Position numbers and translations under genes: made by a program. Of a DNA stretch of 58,246 nucleotides, positions 42,966 to 52,170 are shown in pieces. The notes beneath the pieces are model-generated. The model saw only the letters and a list, made by a program, of their open reading frames with translations. It made no database searches and had not been told where the DNA came from. The first letter of the stretch is position 1. Each line of letters begins with the position of its first letter. Source of the DNA: CAYZIB01 sp964478425 (GTDB lineage Bacteria > Bacillota_I > Bacilli_A > Acholeplasmatales > WRBM01); NCBI GenBank assembly GCA_964478425.1, contig CAYZIB010000007.1, positions 1 to 58,246 of the forward strand, in the 5' to 3' direction.

Positions 42966-42992
42966 AAAAGTTATCGTTTGATAACTTTTTTT
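42966..42992. terminator. Bidirectional terminator between convergent genes
   Basis: AAAAGTTATC (42966-42975), loop GTTT, GATAACTTTT (42980-42989), with an A-run before and a T-run after. Confidence 0.8.
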
Positions 42993-43581
42993 ATTCTACT
43001 TGATCTTGTTTTTTATTTTCTTTTTTTCTTTTTTTTTCTTCTATTTCAAATTTTTCTAATTCAATCATATATAAAATTCTTTCAGAAATTAAAATATTAA
43101 TAAATGCTTCTATTGATAATGAAAAAGCTAGTTGATTAAGTTGTTTAATTTGAGGATTTTTTTGATTTTCAAATAAATCTAGTAATTCTTTTGATTTTAA
43201 ATTAGCTTTTTCTTGTAGCGTTTTTCTAAAAAAAGAATATTTTTTTTCAATTGGAACTTGATCGTTTTGAAATATATTTTTAATATCTTGGATTGGTAAA
43301 ACTTGTTTTAAAGAACAAAGAGCAATAATATAGGCAATATGTTCTTTATTATATTTTTTTTGAACTGGGCTTGGAATAACTTGACCTTTAACATAATTAT
43401 TTATCATTGATGAGGTTAAAATCTTATCAAGACTATTTTTAGAAAAAACATTAGTTATTCTATCTAAATATGTTGTTAATTGTTCCATATATAAATCAAT
43501 TTCTGGTAATTTATCCCAACTCGGTAAATTTAGTTCTTCTAAATCTTTTAGCCAAGATGTTAAATATTTTTTAATATCCAT
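42991..43581 (-). CDS. DUF1836 domain protein
   Basis: 196 residues. LPEIDLYMEQLTTYLDRI and LTSSMINNYVKGQVIPSPVQKKYNKEHIAYIIALCSLKQVLPIQDIKNIF match DUF1836, a MerR-like winged-helix family of Firmicutes presumed to bind DNA. The C-terminal end is Lys/Glu-rich. It has its own promoter (entry at 43604) and faces away from the ABC genes. Regulatory targets unknown. Confidence 0.88.
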   Translation of the reverse strand: MDIKKYLTSWLKDLEELNLPSWDKLPEIDLYMEQLTTYLDRITNVFSKNSLDKILTSSMINNYVKGQVIPSPVQKKYNKEHIAYIIALCSLKQVLPIQDIKNIFQNDQVPIEKKYSFFRKTLQEKANLKSKELLDLFENQKNPQIKQLNQLAFSLSIEAFINILISERILYMIELEKFEIEEKKRKKENKKQDQVE

Positions 43582-43603
43582 GTTATAACCTCACTTTTTT
43601 AAT

Positions 43604-43632
43604 ATTATAACAAATTTTTTGTGTAATTCCAA
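43604..43632 (-). promoter_or_regulatory. Promoter of the DUF1836 gene
   Basis: On the minus strand TTGGAA (43627-43632) and TATAAT (43604-43609) with a 17-base spacer; the ribosome site GTGAGG follows before the ATG at 43581. Confidence 0.65.
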
Positions 43633-43662
43633 TAAATTTGAGTTAAATATTAGTTTTAATTA

Positions 43663-43671
43663 TGATATAAT
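43663..43671 (+). promoter_or_regulatory. Extended -10 promoter of the ABC-2/rimO operon
   Basis: TG-A-TATAAT at 43663-43671; the nearest -35-like TTGAGT (43638) is 22 bases away, too far, so the extended -10 is expected to carry recognition. Confidence 0.5.
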
Positions 43672-43698
43672 TAAATGTGTTAAAAAAAGGAGATTTCT

Positions 43699-44478
43699 AT
43701 GGAAGAAGCAATTGTTTGTAAAAATATAAGAAAGACATTTAAACTAAGTAAAAAACAAATGAGATTAGATAAAACTAAAAGTAATTTAAAAGTTGCAGTT
43801 AATGATTTATCATTTACAACATATAAAGGGGAAATATATGGATTACTTGGCCCAAATGGTGCAGGAAAAACTACGACATTAAGATGTATTTCATCACTTA
43901 TTAAGCCTGATAAAGGTGAAATTTATATTGATAATTTAAATATAAAAAATGAAATTGAAATAAAACAAAAAATATGTTTTTTAACAAGTGAATTAAAATT
44001 AGAAGAAAATTTTACTCCAAATTATGTGTTTGATTTTTTTGCTAAAATAAGAGGTTTAAATGAAACAGAAACTCTAAATCGAAAAAAAGAATTATTTAGT
44101 TATTTTGGAATAGATTCATTTTGTGAAATTAAAATTGGAGAATTATCTACTGGAATGAAACAAAAAGTTGCAATTGCTATTTCATTAATTCATGATCCAG
44201 AAATAATTATTTATGATGAACCAACAAATGGTCTTGATGTTTTAACCGCAAGAATTGTTACTGATTATTTACTTGAAATGAAAAAAAAGGGAAAAAGTAT
44301 AATAATTAGTACTCATGTTATGAGCTTAGTTAGTAAATTATGTGATAGAGTTGGAATTATTATAAATGGGAAAGTAATTGTATCAGATACTGTTAATAAT
44401 TTATTAAATACAGTTGAAAGTCATGATTTAGAAGATGTATTCTTTAATATTTATAAAGAAGTAGTGGGTGAAAATTAA
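43699..44478 (+). CDS. ABC-2 transporter ATP-binding protein (NatA-like)
   Basis: 259 residues, a single ATPase domain. Walker A GPNGAGKTTT, signature LSTGMKQKVAIA (LSxGM form common in NatA-type proteins), Walker B IIIYDEPTNGLD and H-loop IIISTHVM. Together with the permease that starts on its last base it forms an ABC-2 exporter. NatAB of B. subtilis exports Na+, but similar proteins export other substrates, so the substrate is not assigned. AAGGAG lies before ATG 43699. Confidence 0.9.
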   Translation: MEEAIVCKNIRKTFKLSKKQMRLDKTKSNLKVAVNDLSFTTYKGEIYGLLGPNGAGKTTTLRCISSLIKPDKGEIYIDNLNIKNEIEIKQKICFLTSELKLEENFTPNYVFDFFAKIRGLNETETLNRKKELFSYFGIDSFCEIKIGELSTGMKQKVAIAISLIHDPEIIIYDEPTNGLDVLTARIVTDYLLEMKKKGKSIIISTHVMSLVSKLCDRVGIIINGKVIVSDTVNNLLNTVESHDLEDVFFNIYKEVVGEN

Positions 44479-45671
44479 TGAAACAAATATTTAATATTGT
44501 AAAAAAAGAACTAGATAAAGTTTTTAAAGATAAAAGAACATTGCTTTCTACAGTTTTTCTTCCTGGTATTGTTATATTTTTAATATATGCAGTTATGGGA
44601 GTTGCATTTGATTCATCTACAAATCAAGTATATCAAGAAGATAAAGAAATAGTGGTTGTTAATGCGTTTAATGATATTAAAGAAATTGAAAGTATTATTT
44701 GTGAACAAAATAATATTAATATTATATATGAAACATCTGATTTTGATTTAGATGAATATATTTTAAAAATTAAAGATGGAAAAATTGATGGATTAGTTGT
44801 TTATGATATTGATTTTTTAGATAATGTTAATAATTTTATTTTAAATAAAGATGAATTAAAAGCCAATGTTGATTTATATTTTGATACTACAAAATCAAAA
44901 TCAAATCTATGTTATACATTATATAAAAGTATATTAAGTACTTATCAAATAAAACTTCAAGGTGGAGTAAGTAATTATTTTAATCAAACATTAAAAAAAG
45001 ATGAAATCGTTGATGAAAAAAAGGAATATGCTTTACAATTAAGTATGATTGTTCCAATGTTAATAATAACATTTGTTTTTGCAGGAGCAATGAGTGTTAG
45101 TGGAGATATTGTAGCTGGTGAAAAAGAGCGTGGAACAATTGCTACATTATTTATGGCTCCAATCAAGAAGAAATATATAATAATTGGGAAAATAATTGCA
45201 ACTTCAATTATTACAATATGTTGTGCAATAAGCTCATTTATTGGTATAGTTGCGTCATTACCTTTTGCAAGTGGATTATTTAGTATTAATGGCATTAGTT
45301 ATGATTTTTTTGATTATTTATCGTTATTACTATTAGTTATAAGTATTAGCCTTGTTGCTGTTAGTTTATTGATGATATTATCTACAATTGCTAAAAATAC
45401 TAAAGAAGCTAGTATGTTTTCAATGCCAATTTATATTATTGCAATTAGTGTATCAATGTTTAGTATGTTTGTTGATGGTATTCCAAGTAATATGTTTTAT
45501 TATTTAATACCAATATATAATGTATCTCTTGGTATAAAAGGTGTTTTAATAAATAGTTTAGGAATTATTAATTTATTATTAATACTTTTTATTAATACTT
45601 TATTTTTTATAATTTCAACATTTGTTATAACAAAATTATTTGAAAGTGAAAGGATTATGTATGCGAAGTAA
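44478..45671 (+). CDS. ABC-2 transporter permease (NatB-like)
   Basis: 397 residues. The first helix (about 22-42) is followed by a large external domain (about 45-180), then five helices in residues about 190-390. SGDIVAGEKERGTIATLFMAPIKKKYIIIGK is the conserved cytosolic coupling segment of ABC-2 permeases of the NatB/YhaP type. ATG shares one base with the preceding stop. The rimO gene starts inside its last codons. Confidence 0.9.
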   Translation: MKQIFNIVKKELDKVFKDKRTLLSTVFLPGIVIFLIYAVMGVAFDSSTNQVYQEDKEIVVVNAFNDIKEIESIICEQNNINIIYETSDFDLDEYILKIKDGKIDGLVVYDIDFLDNVNNFILNKDELKANVDLYFDTTKSKSNLCYTLYKSILSTYQIKLQGGVSNYFNQTLKKDEIVDEKKEYALQLSMIVPMLIITFVFAGAMSVSGDIVAGEKERGTIATLFMAPIKKKYIIIGKIIATSIITICCAISSFIGIVASLPFASGLFSINGISYDFFDYLSLLLLVISISLVAVSLLMILSTIAKNTKEASMFSMPIYIIAISVSMFSMFVDGIPSNMFYYLIPIYNVSLGIKGVLINSLGIINLLLILFINTLFFIISTFVITKLFESERIMYAK

Positions 45672-46953
45672 AAAAATAATTTTAATTTCACTTGGATGTG
45701 AAAAAAATTTAGTTGATAGTGAAATGATTTTAGGGTTTTTTAATAAAAATGATTTTAAAATTGTGAGTGATATTAATAAATCTGATGTAATAGTTGTTAA
45801 TACATGTGGATTTATTGAGTCAGCTAAAAAAGAAGCAATTGATACTATTTTAAATGTTATTGAATATAAAAAAAGAGGGAAAAAGATTGTTGTTACAGGA
45901 TGCTTAGTAGAAAGATATTTAGAGGATTTAAAAAAGGAAATACCAGAAGTTGATTTATGGATTCCAATTAGAGACTATTTTTTATTTGGTGAAAAATTAA
46001 AATCATTATTTAATAAAGTAGACGAATGTGGTTTAAAAATGAGCGATAGAATAATTTCTACTAATAAACCTCTTGCATATTTAAGAATATCAGATGGATG
46101 TAATAATAGATGTAATTATTGCGCAATTCCTTTAATAAGAGGAGATTTTAAAAGTAGAGAAAAAGCTGATATTATAAATGAATTTAAAGGATTATTATTA
46201 AAAGGAATGAAAGAAATTTGTTTAATTTCACAGGATTTAACTAAATATGGTGTTGATATTAAATCTAGTTTAGCTGAGTTATTAAATGAACTTTTAAAAA
46301 TAGAAGGAGATTATAAATTAAGATTATTATATTTATACCCAGATGAAATAAAAGATGAATTAATAGAAGTTTGTAAAAATGAAAAAATAATGCCTTATTT
46401 TGATATTCCTATTCAACATGCAACAAATAAAATGTTAAAATTAATGAATAGAAGAGGAAGTAAAGAATTTATTACTGATTTAATTAAAAAAATTAGAAAG
46501 AATATTCCTGATGCAGTTATTAGAACTACAATTTTAGTTGGATTTCCAAATGAAAAAGAAGAAGATATTGATGAATTATGCAAATTTTTAGAAGAAGTAA
46601 AGTTTGACCATTTAGGTGTATTTACTTATTCTAAGGAAGAAGATACAAAAGGATATTATATGGATAATCAAGTTGATTTAGATATAATGGAAAAAAGAAA
46701 AGATAAAGTATTAGGTACTCAAAAATGGATATCATTAAAAAATAATGAAAAATATTTAAATAAAATAATAAATGTATTAGTTGAAGAATATGATAAAGGT
46801 AATGATTGTTATTATGGAAGAGGATATATGCATGCACCTGATGATATTGATGGATTAGTTATAATTTATACTGATAAAACTTTAGAAGTAGGTAATTATT
46901 ATGATACATTAATAACAGATGTTGATTTTTATGATTTAATAGGTAAAATCTAA
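45661..46953 (+). CDS. rimO: RimO, ribosomal protein S12 methylthiotransferase
   Basis: 430 residues from ATG 45661; an upstream in-frame start lies before the ribosome site AAAGGATT. N-terminal MTTase domain with Cys in SLGCEKNLVDSE, NTCGFIESAKKEAID and TGCLVER (second Fe-S cluster); radical SAM motif CNNRCNYCAIP; C-terminal TRAM-like domain. LGCEKNLVDSE separates RimO from MiaB. It methylthiolates Asp in S12. Overlap of 11 bases with the permease gene suggests operon packing, not shared function. Confidence 0.94.
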   Translation: MRSKKIILISLGCEKNLVDSEMILGFFNKNDFKIVSDINKSDVIVVNTCGFIESAKKEAIDTILNVIEYKKRGKKIVVTGCLVERYLEDLKKEIPEVDLWIPIRDYFLFGEKLKSLFNKVDECGLKMSDRIISTNKPLAYLRISDGCNNRCNYCAIPLIRGDFKSREKADIINEFKGLLLKGMKEICLISQDLTKYGVDIKSSLAELLNELLKIEGDYKLRLLYLYPDEIKDELIEVCKNEKIMPYFDIPIQHATNKMLKLMNRRGSKEFITDLIKKIRKNIPDAVIRTTILVGFPNEKEEDIDELCKFLEEVKFDHLGVFTYSKEEDTKGYYMDNQVDLDIMEKRKDKVLGTQKWISLKNNEKYLNKIINVLVEEYDKGNDCYYGRGYMHAPDDIDGLVIIYTDKTLEVGNYYDTLITDVDFYDLIGKI

Positions 46954-46967
46954 TAATATATAAATTC

Positions 46968-47005
46968 TTGTTTAATCATAATAATTATGTTATTATAATT
47001 ATTAT
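46968..47005 (+). promoter_or_regulatory. Promoter region and AT-only dyad before aroF
   Basis: TTGTTT (46968) and TATAAT (46994-46999) lie 20 bases apart, so the promoter is imperfect. A perfect 11+11 dyad (46978-46988 and 46995-47005, six bases between) overlaps the -10. It consists only of A and T, so in this DNA it may be chance. No amino acid leader peptide or T-box is visible before the aro operon. Confidence 0.35.
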
Positions 47006-47026
47006 ATAAATTAGGGAGGTTTTTTT

Positions 47027-48040
47027 ATGATTATTAAATTAAGAGAAAAGGCAACCGATGAAGAAATATTAAGATTAGAAAATAAGTTCAAAGAAAAAAA
47101 TTTAATTTTAAAAGATATTTCTGGAGATTATGTTAAAGTATTTGGTGTTATTGGTGACACTTTAAAAATAGATATTAATGATATAATGTGTTTTCCGTGT
47201 GTTGAATCTGTTACAAGAATTCAAACTCAATTTAAAATGGCTCATAAAGCTTTTAAAAATGGACCTACAATAATTGATGTTGATGGTGTTAAAATTGGTG
47301 GAGATAATTTTTGTGTAATGGCAGGTCCATGTAGTGTAGAAAATAAAGAACAAATATTAGAAATTGCAAAAGCATGTAAAGAAGCTGGAGCAAATATTTT
47401 AAGAGGTGGAGCATATAAACCAAGAACAAGCCCATATTCTTTTCAAGGTTTAGCTGAAGAAGGGATTAAATTATTGGTTGAAGCAAAAAAACTTACAGGT
47501 ATGCCAATTGTTAGTGAAATACCATCAGTTGATGTATTACCAATATTTATTGAAAATGTTGATATAATTCAAGTTGGAGCAAGAAATATGCAAAACTTTG
47601 CTTTATTAAAAGAATTAGGTAAAATAGATAAGCCTATTTTATTAAAAAGAGGACCAAGTGCAACCATTGAAGAATTATTAATGAGTGCTGAATATATATT
47701 GCAAGGTGGTAATTCTAAGGTTATATTATGTGAAAGAGGAATAAGAACTTTTGAAAAATATACTAGAAATACTCTTGATATAAGTGCGTGCTTAGCAGTT
47801 AAAGAATTGTCACATTTACCAATTATTGTTGATCCATCTCATGCTTCTGGAAGATATTCAATGATAGAAGGGTTATCAAAAGCTTCTTTAGCATGCGGAG
47901 CAGATGGATTAATAATTGAAGTTCACAATAATCCTGAATGTGCTTTATCTGATGGAGCACAATCTATTAAACCAAAAAGATTTAAAGCGCTGATGGATGA
48001 TTTAAGAAAAATTAGTCAAGTAGTCGGAAAGAAAATGTAA
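47027..48040 (+). CDS. aroF: DAHP synthase (type I, AroF/AroG-like of Bacillus-Thermotoga type)
   Basis: 337 residues. The N-terminal 70 residues form a ferredoxin-like regulatory domain (MIIKLREKATDEEILRLENKF), as in the Thermotoga-type enzymes. The barrel carries MAGPCSVE, GGAYKPRTSPYSFQG, VGARNMQNF, LLKRG and IIVDPSHASGR. It condenses PEP and erythrose-4-phosphate into DAHP, the first shikimate-pathway step; the regulatory domain usually gives feedback inhibition by aromatic amino acids. GGGAGG precedes ATG 47027. First gene of the operon. Confidence 0.95.
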   Translation: MIIKLREKATDEEILRLENKFKEKNLILKDISGDYVKVFGVIGDTLKIDINDIMCFPCVESVTRIQTQFKMAHKAFKNGPTIIDVDGVKIGGDNFCVMAGPCSVENKEQILEIAKACKEAGANILRGGAYKPRTSPYSFQGLAEEGIKLLVEAKKLTGMPIVSEIPSVDVLPIFIENVDIIQVGARNMQNFALLKELGKIDKPILLKRGPSATIEELLMSAEYILQGGNSKVILCERGIRTFEKYTRNTLDISACLAVKELSHLPIIVDPSHASGRYSMIEGLSKASLACGADGLIIEVHNNPECALSDGAQSIKPKRFKALMDDLRKISQVVGKKM

Positions 48041-48894
48041 TGAAAAAAGTTTTAATTGTTGGTTTAGGATTAATTGGAGCAAGTTATGCGTTAAAATTAA
48101 AAGAAAATGGATATTATGTTTATGGATATGATAAAGATATTGATACTATTAATTATGCTTTAAAAAATGATATTATTGATGAATATATTGAATTAAAAAA
48201 TGCTTTATTAGTAAACGATTTTATAATTGTTTCTATATATCCTAAAGATATATTAAATTTTTTAACTCAAAATATTGATTATTTTAAAGAAAATACTCTT
48301 ATAACAGATACCACAGGAGTTAAAAATTGTTATTTTGATCAAATTAAAGAATTATTAAAAGATAAAAAAATTACATATATTCCTCATCATCCTATGGCAG
48401 GACTTGAAAAATTAGGAATTAAAAATGCGAATATAAATTTATTTTTAAATGCTAATTTTATTATGATTGAAGGAATAAATGCTAATAGTAAAGATTATGA
48501 AAAAATAAATTTACTGGGTAAAACTTTAGGATTTAAAAATATAATTTTTACTGATTATTTAAAACATGATGAAATGATTTCATTTACTTCTCAATTAACG
48601 CATGTATTAGCAATTTGTTTAATGAATAGTAAAAATCAAGATGAAATTTTAAAATTTACTGGAGATTCATATCGTGATTTAACAAGGATAGCTGATATTG
48701 ATGTTAATCTTTGGACAGAATTATTTTTAGATAATAAAAATTATTTATCAAAGGAAATTGATAATTTTATTTTAGAATTACAAAAAATAAATACTACAAT
48801 TAAAAATAATGATTATATAAATTTATCTAATATTTTATTAAAAGGAAAATTAGAAAGAAAGAAGATGATGCAAGATGGAAGAACTAAAAGTTGA
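48040..48894 (+). CDS. tyrA: Prephenate dehydrogenase
   Basis: 284 residues. NAD-binding VGLGLIGASYALKLKENG at the N terminus with Asp-Lys at the end of strand 2; HHPMAGLEKLGI and the C-terminal helical dimer domain (TSQLTHVLAICLMN, FTGDSYRDLTRIA) match TyrA. It oxidises prephenate to 4-hydroxyphenylpyruvate for tyrosine. No ACT domain, so no built-in tyrosine feedback. Start overlaps the aroF stop by one base; it overlaps aroB by 20 bases. Confidence 0.93.
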   Translation: MKKVLIVGLGLIGASYALKLKENGYYVYGYDKDIDTINYALKNDIIDEYIELKNALLVNDFIIVSIYPKDILNFLTQNIDYFKENTLITDTTGVKNCYFDQIKELLKDKKITYIPHHPMAGLEKLGIKNANINLFLNANFIMIEGINANSKDYEKINLLGKTLGFKNIIFTDYLKHDEMISFTSQLTHVLAICLMNSKNQDEILKFTGDSYRDLTRIADIDVNLWTELFLDNKNYLSKEIDNFILELQKINTTIKNNDYINLSNILLKGKLERKKMMQDGRTKS

Positions 48895-49909
48895 TTTAAA
48901 AGAAAAATCTTATTCTATTTATCTTGCTAATAATCTTCTTTTTTCATTTAATGCTTTATTAAAAAATATTTATAATGGAAAAAGAGTTTTTATCTTAACT
49001 GATAAAAGAGTAAGTAAATATCATTTAGATAAACTAAAAAAGCAATTATCATCATTTGTAATATTTGAAGTTATTATTAATGGTTATGAAGGGTCTAAAT
49101 GTTTAACAGTTTACGAAAAAACTATTTCTAAATTATTAGAATTAGGAATCAAAAAATCAGATTTATTAATTGCTTTTGGTGGAGGAGTTATTGGAGATTT
49201 AGGTGGATTTATTGCTTCAACATTATTTAGAGGAATTAAATTTGTGATGATTCCAACAACACTTTTATCACAAATTGATAGTAGTGTCGGAGGGAAAGTT
49301 GCTGTAAACTTTAAAAATCATAAAAATATTTTAGGAGCTTTTTATCAACCAAAATCAGTTTTTATTGATCCAAGTTTTTTAAATACTTTACCTAAAAAAC
49401 AATATAATAATGGAATTGGTGAATTAATAAAATATGGAGCAATTAAAAATATAAATTTATTAACATATTTAATTGAAAATAAAAATGTTGATTTGAATTT
49501 AATTTTAGAATGTTTAAAAATTAAAAAAGAATTAGTTAGTTTAGATGAATTTGATAATAATTCAAGAATGCTTCTTAATTTTGGACATACATTTGGGCAT
49601 GTAATTGAATTAAATAGTAATTTATTACATGGTGAAGCAATTTGTTTAGGTATGCTTATTAGTATAAAAATTGGGATTAAATTAGGTATTACTAAAGAAT
49701 ATATTTATGATTATTTAAAAAAAATTATAGATATGTTTATGTTGCCATCAAATATTAATAATTATAAGTATATTGATTTTAAAAATGTTTTATATGATAA
49801 AAAAATCAATGATGATTATTTAAATTTTGTAGTTTTAGAAGATATAGGTCGTGCAAAAATTATAAAAATACCATTAGATAAGATAGATGAGATTATAACA
49901 TGGATATAA
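48875..49909 (+). CDS. aroB: 3-Dehydroquinate synthase
   Basis: 344 residues. LIAFGGGVIGDLGGFIASTLFRGIKFVMIPTTLLSQIDSSVGGKVAVN, with NAD binding and metal/substrate residues, GELIKYGAIKN, and LNFGHTFGHVIE (Zn-binding His). It converts DAHP to 3-dehydroquinate. Overlaps both neighbours (20 and 10 bases), so translation is coupled. Confidence 0.96.
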   Translation: MEELKVDLKEKSYSIYLANNLLFSFNALLKNIYNGKRVFILTDKRVSKYHLDKLKKQLSSFVIFEVIINGYEGSKCLTVYEKTISKLLELGIKKSDLLIAFGGGVIGDLGGFIASTLFRGIKFVMIPTTLLSQIDSSVGGKVAVNFKNHKNILGAFYQPKSVFIDPSFLNTLPKKQYNNGIGELIKYGAIKNINLLTYLIENKNVDLNLILECLKIKKELVSLDEFDNNSRMLLNFGHTFGHVIELNSNLLHGEAICLGMLISIKIGIKLGITKEYIYDYLKKIIDMFMLPSNINNYKYIDFKNVLYDKKINDDYLNFVVLEDIGRAKIIKIPLDKIDEIITWI

Positions 49910-51171
49910 TTTTTAAAAAAAATAATTTAAAAGGGAATTTAAATGTAATATCTTCTAAAAGTTTAAGTCATAGAGCAATCATTTGTGCATGTCTTTCTAA
50001 TGGATTAAGTATTATTGAAAATGTTTATTATTCTTTAGATGTTATAAAAACAATTGATTGTATGAAAAATTTAGGATGTAGTATAAAAAAATTAGGAAAT
50101 AAATTAATTATAAATGGAAATGGAAAATTAAAATATATAGATATATTAGATGCATATGAGTCGGGATCAACATTAAGATTTTTAATTCCAATTGCGTTAT
50201 TAACAGGAAGTAATGTTAGTTTTCTATTAAAAGAAGGATTAAAAAAAAGACCTTTAGATGTTTATTTTGAATTATTTAAAAAAATGGATATATCTTATGA
50301 GTTTGATAAAGAAAATCCTTTAAAATTAAATTTATCTGGCAAATTAAAATCAGGTACATATCATATTAATGGAAATTCATCAAGTCAATTTGTATCAGGG
50401 TTATTAATGGCTTTGCCGTTATTAAAAGATGATTCAAAAATTATTATTGATGGTAAATTAGAAAGTATAGCTTATGTTGATTTAACTATTGATATTATGA
50501 AATTATTTGGTGTAAATATTATTAATCATGATTATCATGAATTTATTATTTTTGGTAATCAAAAATATGTTTCTAATAATTATTATGTTGAAAGTGATTA
50601 TTCTCAAGCAGCCTTTTTTATTGGCGCAAATGTTTTGGGTTCTGATATAAAACTTTATGGTTTAAATGAAAATTCTAAACAGGCGGATAAATATATTTTA
50701 GATATTATTAAAAACATGGGAGTAAGATATGTTTTTGATGAATATCTAAAAATAAGTAAAAATAATATATTATCACCAACTGTTATCGACTTAAAAAATT
50801 CACCTGATATTGGTCCTATATTGACTGTTTTATCAGCTTTTATACCTGGTAAAACTGAAATTATAAATGCTCATAGATTAAGATTAAAAGAATCAGATAG
50901 AATAAAAAGTATTGTTACAGAACTAAAAAAAATTGGAGTAGATATATTAGAAAAAGAAGATGGAATAATTATTAATGGTGATGATAAAAAATCTTATAAT
51001 AAAGCCGTTTTAGATAGTTGGAATGATCATAGGATTGCTATGGCATTATCTATTTTATCAACTAAAATAGATGGAATTATGATAAAAAATTTTGAATGTA
51101 TTAATAAATCATATCCTAATTATTTAGATGATTTTAAAAGCGTTGGTGGAGAATATGAAATTAGAAATTGA
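49900..51171 (+). CDS. aroA: EPSP synthase (3-phosphoshikimate 1-carboxyvinyltransferase)
   Basis: 423 residues, two inverse beta-alpha-beta domains. SKSLSHRAII (shikimate-3-phosphate binding), ESGSTLRFLIPIALLTG, SSQFVSGLLMALP, RLKESDRI and SWNDHRIAMAL are EPSP synthase motifs. It joins shikimate-3-phosphate and PEP. The PEP loop reads ESGSTLRF where E. coli has GNAGTAMR, the class II (glyphosate-tolerant-like) pattern (GSGTTxR types); that reading is tentative. Overlaps the chorismate mutase gene by 17 bases. Confidence 0.95.
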   Translation: MDIIFKKNNLKGNLNVISSKSLSHRAIICACLSNGLSIIENVYYSLDVIKTIDCMKNLGCSIKKLGNKLIINGNGKLKYIDILDAYESGSTLRFLIPIALLTGSNVSFLLKEGLKKRPLDVYFELFKKMDISYEFDKENPLKLNLSGKLKSGTYHINGNSSSQFVSGLLMALPLLKDDSKIIIDGKLESIAYVDLTIDIMKLFGVNIINHDYHEFIIFGNQKYVSNNYYVESDYSQAAFFIGANVLGSDIKLYGLNENSKQADKYILDIIKNMGVRYVFDEYLKISKNNILSPTVIDLKNSPDIGPILTVLSAFIPGKTEIINAHRLRLKESDRIKSIVTELKKIGVDILEKEDGIIINGDDKKSYNKAVLDSWNDHRIAMALSILSTKIDGIMIKNFECINKSYPNYLDDFKSVGGEYEIRN

Positions 51172-51403
51172 AAGAAAAAAAATTAATAAAATTGATAAAA
51201 AAATGGTAAAACTTTTTAATAAAAGACTTGATTCTGTAAAAAAAATAGGAATATATAAAAAAGAAAATAATCTTAATATTTTGGATTTAAAAAGAGAAGA
51301 AGAAGTAATAAATAATAACTTAAAATATGTTAATAAAGAATATACTGAACTATATATGCTTTATATTAAAAATATAATGGATATATCAAAAAAAATAGAA
51401 TGA
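51155..51403 (+). CDS. Chorismate mutase (AroQ-type helical domain)
   Basis: 82 residues from ATG 51155 with GGTGGAG four bases upstream; the earlier in-frame start at 51128 lies before it. Pattern of AroQ: KINKIDKKMVKLFNKRLDSVKKIGIYKKENNLNILDLKREEEVI, i.e. helix 1 with Asp-x-x-hydrophobic, RLD-(V)-KxIGxYK and DxxREEEV, which gives the Arg, Lys, Asp and Glu of the active site. It converts chorismate to prephenate and so feeds TyrA upstream. Stand-alone, not fused to DAHP synthase or dehydratase. ATGA overlap with aroE. Confidence 0.88.
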   Translation: MKLEIERKKINKIDKKMVKLFNKRLDSVKKIGIYKKENNLNILDLKREEEVINNNLKYVNKEYTELYMLYIKNIMDISKKIE

Positions 51404-52170
51404 AATATGCACTTTTAGGTAATAAGTTAGGTCATAGTAAATCCAAACTAATCCATGAATTTTTATATAAAAAATTAAATTACTCTGACACATATGATTT
51501 AATTGAAGTAGACAAATCAAATTTAAATGAATATATTGAGATGTTAAAAAACGGAAAATATCAGGGATTTAATATTACTATTCCTTATAAAACAGAAATA
51601 TTAAAATATGTTGATGAAATGTCTTTTGAAGTAAAAAAGATTAATGCTTGCAATACTATTATATATGAAGATAACAAAATAAAAGCGTATAATACTGATT
51701 ATTTTGGATTTAGAGAAAGTATAAAAAAATATGATTTAACTAATAAATTATGTTATATTATGGGTAATGGTGGAGCAAGTAAAGCAGTTATAGAAGTTTT
51801 ATTAGATTTGAATGCTAATGTTGTAAGTATTTGTAGAAATAAAAATAACAAAAGTAAAGTAGAAGAAATATTTTTTGAAGAAGCTAATAACATAAAAGGT
51901 TATATGCTTATTAATGCTACACCTTTAGGAATGTATCCTAATATTAATGATGAATTATTGGTTAGTAAAAAAACTATTAATAATTTTGATATAGTATATG
52001 ATTTAATTTATAATCCAGAAAAAACAAATTTTTTAAAATCGTCTAATAATATTACAATTAATGGAATTGATATGTTGATATTTCAAGCAATATATGCTTT
52101 TTCTATTTGGAAAAAAATTGATGTTAATGATATTATTAAATATAAAGATTGTATTAAGGAGGTTTTTTAA
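51400..52170 (+). CDS. aroE: Shikimate dehydrogenase
   Basis: 256 residues. LGNKLGHSKSKLIHEF (shikimate site), FNITIPYKTEILKYVD with catalytic Lys, NACNTI, TDYFGF, and NADP-binding IMGNGGASKAVI followed by a strand ending SICRN, NATPLGM and GIDMLIFQAIYAFSIW. It reduces 3-dehydroshikimate to shikimate. Shares ATGA with the chorismate mutase gene and one base with aroC. Confidence 0.95.
   Translation: MKYALLGNKLGHSKSKLIHEFLYKKLNYSDTYDLIEVDKSNLNEYIEMLKNGKYQGFNITIPYKTEILKYVDEMSFEVKKINACNTIIYEDNKIKAYNTDYFGFRESIKKYDLTNKLCYIMGNGGASKAVIEVLLDLNANVVSICRNKNNKSKVEEIFFEEANNIKGYMLINATPLGMYPNINDELLVSKKTINNFDIVYDLIYNPEKTNFLKSSNNITINGIDMLIFQAIYAFSIWKKIDVNDIIKYKDCIKEVF

Noticed and set aside
51128..51154. N-terminal extension of chorismate mutase from 51128
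   Set aside because: The ribosome site GGTGGAG lies between this start and ATG 51155, and AroQ domains begin near the latter.
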